A DNA stretch of 17,979 nt from Sulfopaludibacter sp035606355. GTDB taxonomy: Bacteria > Acidobacteriota > Terriglobia > Bryobacterales > Bryobacteraceae. A program made the position numbers and the translations under genes. Location: contig DATNFO010000070.1 of assembly GCA_035606355.1 (NCBI GenBank), positions 1-17,979 on the forward strand. Reading direction: 5' to 3'. Within the stretch, counting starts at the first letter, position 1. The number at the start of each line of letters is the position of its first letter. A model generated the notes under the pieces. That model made no database searches. It was not told the origin of the DNA and saw only the letters and a list, made by a program, of their open reading frames with translations. This document shows positions 13,342 through 17,979 of the stretch, piece after piece.

Positions 13342-14061
13342 ATGTCATATTACTTTAAACAACAAAGTACTCTACACATCGGAATCATCATGGACGGCAA
13401 CGGCCGGTGGGCCATCGCGCGCAACCTTCCCCGCTCCGCCGGACATGCGGCCGGAGTCGAAACCGTGCGCCGCATCGCCGAGGCTGCATCCGATGCCGGC
13501 GCCCGCACTCTCACCCTTTTCGCATTCTCCAGCGACAACTGGAAGCGCCCGGCCGCCGAAGTCGATGCCCTCATGCAGCTCCTCTGCCTCTACCTCGACG
13601 CCGAAACCGAAGCGGCCCTCCGCGAACATACCCGCCTCCAGATCATCGGCCGCCGCGACCGCCTCAGTCCCGCCGTACGCCGCGCCATCGAAGCCGCCGA
13701 ATCCGCCACTGCGCACTGCGCCCGCCTCCACCTGCGCCTCGCCATCGATTACTCCGGCCGGGACGCCATCTGCGAAGCCGCCCGCAATTCGCCCGCACTC
13801 TCCCGCGAATCCATCGAAGCCACGCTCGGCCCATCCGTCGACCTCCTCATCCGCACCGGAGGCGAGCACCGCCTCAGCGATTTTCTGCTCTGGGAATCCG
13901 CCTACGCCGAGCTCGTCTTCAGCCGCAAAATGTGGCCCGACTTCACGCCCGCGGATCTGCACGCCGCCGTCCACGAATTCCACTGCCGGCACCGCCGCTT
14001 CGGAGCCGTGCCGCCCGCCGCGCAAGTTCTAGCCCCTACGCGCGAACTCTGGTTGGATTAG
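13342..14061 (+). CDS. uppS: cis-Prenyltransferase (isoprenyl diphosphate synthase, UppS family)
   Basis: This 239-residue enzyme of the undecaprenyl diphosphate synthase family adds isopentenyl units to make a polyprenyl diphosphate, in bacteria usually the lipid carrier for cell-wall precursors. Motifs visible: HIGIIMDGNGRWA (12-24, catalytic Asp18), AGHAAG (33-38), FAFSSDNWKRP (60-70), and LLIRTGGEHRLSDFLLWESAYAELVF (168-193), the pyrophosphate-binding C-terminal region. The usual NYGGR motif is replaced by DYSGR (136-140), and the segment between it and RTGGE is short. Cell-wall and isoprenoid partners such as cdsA and dxr are not adjacent. The ATG at 13342 lacks a Shine-Dalgarno, but no other start keeps the HIGIIMDGNG strand. 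Product chain length cannot be read from sequence. It could be an accessory paralogue. Confidence 0.9.
   Translation: MSYYFKQQSTLHIGIIMDGNGRWAIARNLPRSAGHAAGVETVRRIAEAASDAGARTLTLFAFSSDNWKRPAAEVDALMQLLCLYLDAETEAALREHTRLQIIGRRDRLSPAVRRAIEAAESATAHCARLHLRLAIDYSGRDAICEAARNSPALSRESIEATLGPSVDLLIRTGGEHRLSDFLLWESAYAELVFSRKMWPDFTPADLHAAVHEFHCRHRRFGAVPPAAQVLAPTRELWLD
13351..13371. promoter_or_regulatory. Inverted repeat TACTTT-N7-AAAGTA with AGTACT, inside the uppS start region
   Basis: TACTTT (13351-13356) and AAAGTA (13364-13369) are inverted around 7 bases, and AGTACT follows at 13366-13371. The AAAGTACT core matches the site at 12321-12328 before the membrane-protein/regulator operon. It lies within the first ten codons of uppS, so it could be an operator for the adjacent regulator or a coincidence of an AT-rich N-terminus. 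Confidence 0.4.
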
Positions 14062-14076
14062 AGGCGAAAAATTTAC

Positions 14077-14149
14077 GGCCGCCGATGAACGCCGATGAAC
14101 GCCGATAACACATTGCTTTATCGGCGTTCATCGGCGTTCATCGGCGGCC
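14077..14149. repeat. Perfect hairpin with 32-bp arms made of tandem GCCGATGAAC units
   Basis: The left arm (14077-14108) and right arm (14118-14149) are exact reverse complements, separated by the 9-base loop cacattgct. Each arm contains two copies of GCCGATGAAC (14081-14090, 14091-14100 and the inverse) followed by GCCGATAA. It starts 15 bases after the uppS stop. A transcript would form a very stable stem, but no T-run follows. Related tandem CGCCGATGAACG-type intergenic repeats are, from memory, widespread in several bacterial phyla; this is not a search result. Confidence 0.95.
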
Positions 14150-14162
14150 AATAATCCTTCCC

Positions 14163-14171
14163 TGCTAGCAT
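14163..14171 (+). promoter_or_regulatory. Candidate extended -10 for the RDD gene
   Basis: TGcTAGCAT (14163-14171) has the TG extension and a -10-like hexamer (TAGCAT), just after the large hairpin. The start would be near 14178. No -35 is visible. The region 14062-14223 otherwise holds only the hairpin. Confidence 0.3.
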
Positions 14172-14223
14172 GGTCTTCGAACTACTTTGATCAAACTCGG
14201 CGGTCCGCTGAGTGAATCCAGGC

Positions 14224-14682
14224 ATGAGCCTCCTTTCGAGCCGTTATCTGGCACGCTTCGTCGATTCGCTGGTCATTAGCTTGCCGCTGCTGGCCGCTTT
14301 CAAACTCGTCACGGGAAGCGCCACCGCTCCCACGCTCGGCAAGTTCGCGGTTACGTGCGTCGTCTGGTTCTCTTACGGGATATGCCTGGAAGCGTCGCCC
14401 TGGCAGGCTACCGTGGGAAAACGGCTCCTGCATTTACGGGTTTACACCTGCAGCGGCCGTCGCCCCGGCCTCCGCGAGGCAACCGGCCGCAACCTCGCAA
14501 AAGATGCGCCCTTTCTGATCCTGGCGTTCCTCCCCAAGGGATTGCTCCTCTGTAGCGCATGGTTGATTATTCAAGTGCTCGTCGTGCACTTTAGCCGCAC
14601 GTACCGCGGCCTGCACGATCGCTACTCAGAGACGGTCGTGGCTGGCGATACCCCGCCCTCAGACGCCGGAGCCGCGAAATGA
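14224..14682 (+). CDS. RDD-family membrane protein
   Basis: This 152-residue inner-membrane protein carries the RDD signature: SRYLARFVDSLVIS near the N-terminus, then SPWQATVGKRLLHLRVY in the middle and the final aspartate-containing HDRYSETVV. Hydrophobic segments cover roughly residues 14-30, 41-57 and a longer one near 98-122. The RDD family is a small membrane family with mostly unknown roles; some members have been proposed to act in ion transport. The ATG at 14224 is chosen, but the GTG at 14212 in the same frame adds four residues and cannot be excluded; neither has a strong Shine-Dalgarno. It is separated from the next gene by 30 bases. Confidence 0.8.
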   Translation: MSLLSSRYLARFVDSLVISLPLLAAFKLVTGSATAPTLGKFAVTCVVWFSYGICLEASPWQATVGKRLLHLRVYTCSGRRPGLREATGRNLAKDAPFLILAFLPKGLLLCSAWLIIQVLVVHFSRTYRGLHDRYSETVVAGDTPPSDAGAAK

Positions 14683-14700
14683 GTTTGCCGCGGCGGATGC

Positions 14701-14706
14701 TACAAT
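14701..14706 (+). promoter_or_regulatory. Candidate -10 box, 6 bases from the VOC gene start
   Basis: TACAAT ends 6 bases before the ATG at 14713. No -35 at 16-18 bases is convincing. If used, the transcript would begin at the start codon. It lies in the 30-bp gap after the RDD gene. Confidence 0.4.
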
Positions 14707-14712
14707 CCCGCT

Positions 14713-15099
14713 ATGTTCCAAGGCATCGAGCACACCGCCATCGCTTCGCCCGACCCGCAGCGCCTCGCCCAATGGTATGTCGATCACCTGGGTTTCACCG
14801 TGAACTGGCGCTCCGACGTCGGCAAGACCGTCTTTGTCAAAGCCAGTAACGGCTCCATGATCGAAATCATCGAGGCCCGCACGGAGACCGCCGCCGCCAC
14901 CGCTCACATGCGCGACGCCGGTCTCCGCCATCTCGCGATTCAGGTGCAGGACTTCGCCGCCGCTTACGAAAAGCTACGCCGGGCGGGAATCGTCTTCCTC
15001 ACCGAGCCCGATACCAAGAACGGAAACACCACGGCCTTCTTCACGGATTGCGATGGCAACATTCTGCACCTGCTGCATCGCGAAGTTCCGCTCGGGTGA
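14713..15099 (+). CDS. VOC-superfamily protein (glyoxalase/extradiol dioxygenase fold)
   Basis: This is a 128-residue protein with two beta-alpha-beta-beta-beta modules. The first starts GIEHTAIASPDPQRLAQWYVDHLGFTV (4-30), the second GLRHLAIQVQDFAAAYEKLRRAGI (70-93). Likely metal ligands are His7, an acidic residue in SMIEIIE (48-54), His73 and, in place of the usual C-terminal Glu, His119 in DGNILHLLHR. The fold binds a divalent metal and acts on small carbonyl, aromatic or antibiotic substrates; the substrate here cannot be told. There is no signal peptide; it is cytoplasmic. It ends 14 bases before the convergent histidine-kinase gene, with no visible terminator between them. Confidence 0.85.
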   Translation: MFQGIEHTAIASPDPQRLAQWYVDHLGFTVNWRSDVGKTVFVKASNGSMIEIIEARTETAAATAHMRDAGLRHLAIQVQDFAAAYEKLRRAGIVFLTEPDTKNGNTTAFFTDCDGNILHLLHREVPLG

Positions 15100-15113
15100 A
15101 CCAGGGCGGCTTT

Positions 15114-17687
15114 TCAGGCTCCGAACCCGGCCGCGTGCCGCGGCAGAATCCCTCGCACCGCAGCCGCCAGCCGCGCCGCCGTGTACGGTTTCTGCACGAA
15201 CGCGCTCACCGGCTCTGCACCGAACACGCGCGACGCTTCCAGTTCGCTGTACCCGCTGGAGGCAAGCACCGGAACGTCGGCCCGAATCGCGCGGATCTTC
15301 GCCAGCGCCGTGCGACCGTCCATCACCGGCATGGTCATGTCCAGCAGCACGGCGTCGAACTCCATCGGCCGGCGCGCGAATACCGCTACGGCGGCTGCGC
15401 CGTCCTCCGCGCACTCCACTTCATACCCGTACCGCCGCAGCGCCGCCGATGCCGTCGTCCGCACCGTCTCCTCATCATCCACCAGCAGCACCAGGCCCGA
15501 CCCGCGCAGATCCCCGGCGGGAGCCCGATCCCCCGCCGCCACCTGCGCGCGAGCCGCCGACGCCTTCAGCAACACGCGAAACCTGCTCCCCCGGCCCGGC
15601 AGGCTTTCCACTTCGATACTCCCGTTATGCGCGCGCACGATTCCCGAAACCGCGGCCAGACCGAGCCCGCGCCCCGTGAACTTGGTCGTGAAGAACGGGT
15701 CGAAGATCCGCGCCTGCGTCGCCGCGTCCATGCCGCAGCCCTCGTCGGCCACGTCCAGGCATACCTGCCCGCTCGCCGCGTCGATTCCCGTCGTCATACG
15801 GACCACGCCCGCCTTGCCTTCCATCGATTCCGCCGCGTTGATCGCCAGGTTCATCACCACCTGCTGCAATTGGCTGGCGTCCGCTTCGATGGCCGGCAGA
15901 TCGCGATCCAGGTCCAGTTCCAGGCGCACCAGCTTCGGTATGCTCGCGTGCACCAAGCCCGCGATCTCTTCCACCAGCGCCGAAAGATCCACCTGCTGAA
16001 TCACGAAGCGGCCCTTGCCCGAATACGCGAGCAGTTGCTGCGTCAGGTCCGCCGCACGCTCGCTCGCGCGAATCACGTGCTCCAGCAGCGGACCCACTTC
16101 GCTCCCCCGCGGCAGAAGGTCCAGCGCCAGGCTCGCGTTGCCCAGAATGCCCGTGAGCAGATTATTGAAATCGTGCGCGATCCCGCCCGCCAGCAGCCCT
16201 ATGCTCTCCGACTTCTGCGAATTGCGCAGCTTATCTTCCAGCAGCCGCCGCTCGGTAATGTCCATGCCGAGCCCGATCATCTTCACCGGTTGGCCACCGG
16301 CATCGCACATCAATTTGCCGATACCCGCCTGCCATCGCACGCTGCCGTCCCGCAGCACGATCCGGAACTCCACTTGTAGCGGCGTCCGCTCCGCCAGCGC
16401 GCGCGCCACGGCTGCTTCGAACTGGCCGCGGTCTTCCTTGTGAATCAGCCCGAGCAGTGTCTCATAACGGCCGTCGAACGTGCCCGGCTCAAACCCGTGC
16501 AACACCTGCAGATTCTCGCTCCATGTCAGCTCACCGCTGGCGATGTCCCACTCCCAGATGCCCATGCGGCCGGCGTCCAGAGCCATGAGCAGCCGGTCTT
16601 CATTTTCTCGAAGCGCGGCCAGCGCGACCTCCAGCGCCGTGCGTTCCCGCTGCGCGCCCGCATAGAGCATCGAGTTGTCGATCGCCATGGCAGCGCGCCG
16701 CGCCAGGTCTTCGGCAAACGCAAGATCTTCAGCGCCGAACCTCCGCCCCCCCGTCCCGGAGATGAACGAAATGGCGCCCACCACGCGATTCCGCGCCATC
16801 ATCGGCACGCACATCCAGCTCCGGAATCCGAGCTGCGTGAGCATCTCCCCGTGCCGCTCATCGCGCGCCGCTTTGCGCAGCATCGCGTCTGTAATGTCCG
16901 GCACCAGCCCCGGTTTGCCGGTCGCCATCACCTGCGCTGCGCCCGTCGGCGCCTTCGGATCGGACGGATACTTCCCGCGCAGTTCGAGAGCGAGCTTCAC
17001 CTTCCCGGGGTCGGCGTGCGCCACCTCCAGAAGTTTCATCTCGCCGCCGGGCTCGTGCACATCCACCACGCACCAGTCCGAAATTACGCCGATGGCCAGC
17101 CGGGCTACCGCCTTGAGCGTCGTCTCGTAGTCCAGGCTGGACGCCAGCACCGCGCTCGCTTCCGCCAGCAATCCCGACCGCACCCGCGCCCGCTCATCGG
17201 CCGAGTTCAACTCCGCCCGCTCGATCGCCGAGGATGCCAGGTGTCCCAGCGATTCGATCACGCGCTTTTCCGGCTCCGTGAAGTGGTGCGTCTCGCGATA
17301 GTAAAATACCAGCGTTCCGGAAATCTGTCCGGCCCGTTTCAGCGGCGCCAGCGCCATGCTTTTCACGCCTTCGCGCTCGTAAAACGCACGGCGGTTTTCC
17401 AGCAGCCGGGCGGCGAATACGTCTTCGAAGTAGCGTGGCGAATCGTCCAGATGCTGGGCCGTCGCTCCGGGTAGCTTCACGGCGGTCGATGCCGCCGAAA
17501 ACCCGAGCGACGACATCATTTCCCAATCGCCCGAGTCGTCTTCCTGCCGCCAGATCGCGCAGGCCCCGGCCGAATTCAGCTTCTGCGCCAGCTCCAGAAC
17601 TCGCGGCAGAAGTTGCCCTGGATCGAGAGGACCCAACAAAGTCGCCGAAGCATCGACCAGCAGTTGTAATGGCAAATCCCAATCCAT
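15114..17687 (-). CDS. Soluble hybrid histidine kinase: GAF-GAF-PAS-HisKA-HATPase-REC
   Basis: This 857-residue kinase has no transmembrane segment. Two GAF-like domains (about 20-160 and 175-345) are followed by a PAS/PAC domain (about 362-480, with MGIWEWDIASGELTWSENLQ and VKMIGLGMDITERR). The phosphoacceptor is His505 in GGIAHDFNNLLT. The ATPase domain shows VVMNLAINAAESM (N-box, 610-622), DVADEGCGMD (645-654), IFDPFFTTKF and GRGLGLAAVSG (672-682). A C-terminal receiver runs from about 733 to 848: acidic DD at 737-738, phosphoacceptor Asp783 in LLDMTMP, SS at 810-811 and Lys833 in VQKPYT. It may sense cytoplasmic or redox-related cues through GAF and PAS, but no cofactor motif is identifiable. 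No output regulator is adjacent, so the partner is unknown. The ATG at 17687 is preceded by AAGGGA. Confidence 0.93.
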   Translation of the reverse strand: MDWDLPLQLLVDASATLLGPLDPGQLLPRVLELAQKLNSAGACAIWRQEDDSGDWEMMSSLGFSAASTAVKLPGATAQHLDDSPRYFEDVFAARLLENRRAFYEREGVKSMALAPLKRAGQISGTLVFYYRETHHFTEPEKRVIESLGHLASSAIERAELNSADERARVRSGLLAEASAVLASSLDYETTLKAVARLAIGVISDWCVVDVHEPGGEMKLLEVAHADPGKVKLALELRGKYPSDPKAPTGAAQVMATGKPGLVPDITDAMLRKAARDERHGEMLTQLGFRSWMCVPMMARNRVVGAISFISGTGGRRFGAEDLAFAEDLARRAAMAIDNSMLYAGAQRERTALEVALAALRENEDRLLMALDAGRMGIWEWDIASGELTWSENLQVLHGFEPGTFDGRYETLLGLIHKEDRGQFEAAVARALAERTPLQVEFRIVLRDGSVRWQAGIGKLMCDAGGQPVKMIGLGMDITERRLLEDKLRNSQKSESIGLLAGGIAHDFNNLLTGILGNASLALDLLPRGSEVGPLLEHVIRASERAADLTQQLLAYSGKGRFVIQQVDLSALVEEIAGLVHASIPKLVRLELDLDRDLPAIEADASQLQQVVMNLAINAAESMEGKAGVVRMTTGIDAASGQVCLDVADEGCGMDAATQARIFDPFFTTKFTGRGLGLAAVSGIVRAHNGSIEVESLPGRGSRFRVLLKASAARAQVAAGDRAPAGDLRGSGLVLLVDDEETVRTTASAALRRYGYEVECAEDGAAAVAVFARRPMEFDAVLLDMTMPVMDGRTALAKIRAIRADVPVLASSGYSELEASRVFGAEPVSAFVQKPYTAARLAAAVRGILPRHAAGFGA

Positions 17688-17703
17688 ACCCGGAATCCCT
17701 TGG

Positions 17704-17713
17704 AGAGTACTCT
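17704..17713. promoter_or_regulatory. 10-bp palindrome AGAGTACTCT upstream of the histidine kinase
   Basis: The sequence is perfectly self-complementary and lies 17-26 bases upstream of the kinase start, between any promoter and the Shine-Dalgarno. It shares the AGTACT core with the sites at 12321-12329 and 13366-13371. An operator role is speculative. The remaining sequence from 17714 to 17870 shows nothing I recognise. Confidence 0.3.
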
Positions 17714-17870
17714 AAAAGACTATCAGCGCACCGGCGAACAAACTGTTAGAAACCGCACCGAAGCACGGTCAGCGGCCCTCCCTCACGGGCGTGTGAAAGA
17801 ATTTCGAATTGCTTTTTCTGGCCTTCAAACGCTTTCGCATCCCCGGCACCTTTTACCGCTCCGTTGAAAG

Positions 17871-17979
17871 TCACAATGGGAGTGCTGCGTCCGTAGCGGG
17901 TTTGATATTGACGGTGTAACCGAGAATTCGCAGTTCCCGGGCGATTTTCTGAGCACGGCGTTTGGCTGCTTGCGGAGTT
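17871..17979 (-). CDS. C-terminal fragment of a minus-strand gene, possibly a transposase tail
   Basis: The minus strand has an open frame from the window edge to a TGA at 17873-17871, encoding 35 residues containing AAKRRAQKIARELRILGYTV and ending KPATDAALPL. A basic helix followed by LGYTV is a pattern I associate with the C-termini of some transposases, but the family is not identified. A second minus-strand frame is also open through this stretch, so the coding frame is uncertain. Together with the transposase-like start at the left edge, it raises the possibility that the segment is bordered by insertion sequences. Confidence 0.35.
   Translation of the reverse strand, partial: TPQAAKRRAQKIARELRILGYTVNIKPATDAALPL

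Noticed and set aside
14062..14160. CRISPR-like array because of the repeated GCCGATGAAC units
   Set aside because: The units are contiguous with no spacers and form one inverted repeat; no cas gene is present.
15048..16379. 443-codon plus-strand open frame opposite the histidine kinase
   Set aside because: Arg/His/Pro-rich antisense frame overlapping the VOC gene end and the kinase receiver and ATPase domains.

Overview
The window looks like a chromosomal segment from an acidobacterium, probably of the Solibacter/Bryobacter group. The best markers are a secreted protein of the TIGR03435 family (11506-12270), whose paralogues are concentrated in Solibacter-like Acidobacteria, a DUF642-like PEP-CTERM protein, a MerR-HTH/TPR fusion and generally GC-rich codon use. 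This placement is inference from family knowledge; no database was searched.

Layout: (i) The left edge carries the first 13 codons of a minus-strand gene that looks like an integrase-type transposase, followed by two copies of a 23-bp repeat. (ii) A fused anthranilate synthase, trpE(G), runs forward (203-2359). Its end overlaps tail-to-tail with a three-gene minus-strand TadE/TadE/TadG-type operon (4633 down to 2349). (iii) A forward PEP-CTERM gene (4820-5482) is bracketed by GACCGGTC-cored repeats. (iv) A long minus-strand block (12270 down to 5545) holds a TIGR03435 protein, a MerR-HTH/TPR protein, a DUF2760 protein and two divergent Hsp70-family proteins. The last three genes overlap one another and form a tight translationally coupled module. 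(v) A forward block (12364-15099) holds a membrane protein overlapping a winged-helix regulator, a cis-prenyltransferase (uppS-like), a perfect 32-bp-arm hairpin, an RDD membrane protein and a VOC/glyoxalase-fold protein. (vi) A large soluble hybrid histidine kinase (GAF-GAF-PAS-HisKA-HATPase-REC) is on the minus strand (17687 down to 15114). (vii) The right edge has a minus-strand open frame that may be a transposase tail.

How parts work together: the Tad-like proteins have prepilin-type N-termini and are probably exported, but no Tad ATPase, secretin or peptidase is present. The Hsp70/Hsp70/DUF2760 trio is the most interesting unit: two non-canonical chaperone ATPases are co-translated with a small protein of unknown function, and a TPR protein lies directly upstream. 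The membrane protein/winged-helix pair looks self-regulated through an AAGTACTT palindrome over its -35 box, and a related site lies at the start of uppS. Four genes have a -10 hexamer only 6-8 nt before the start codon, which suggests leaderless transcripts. No tRNA, rRNA or CRISPR was seen.
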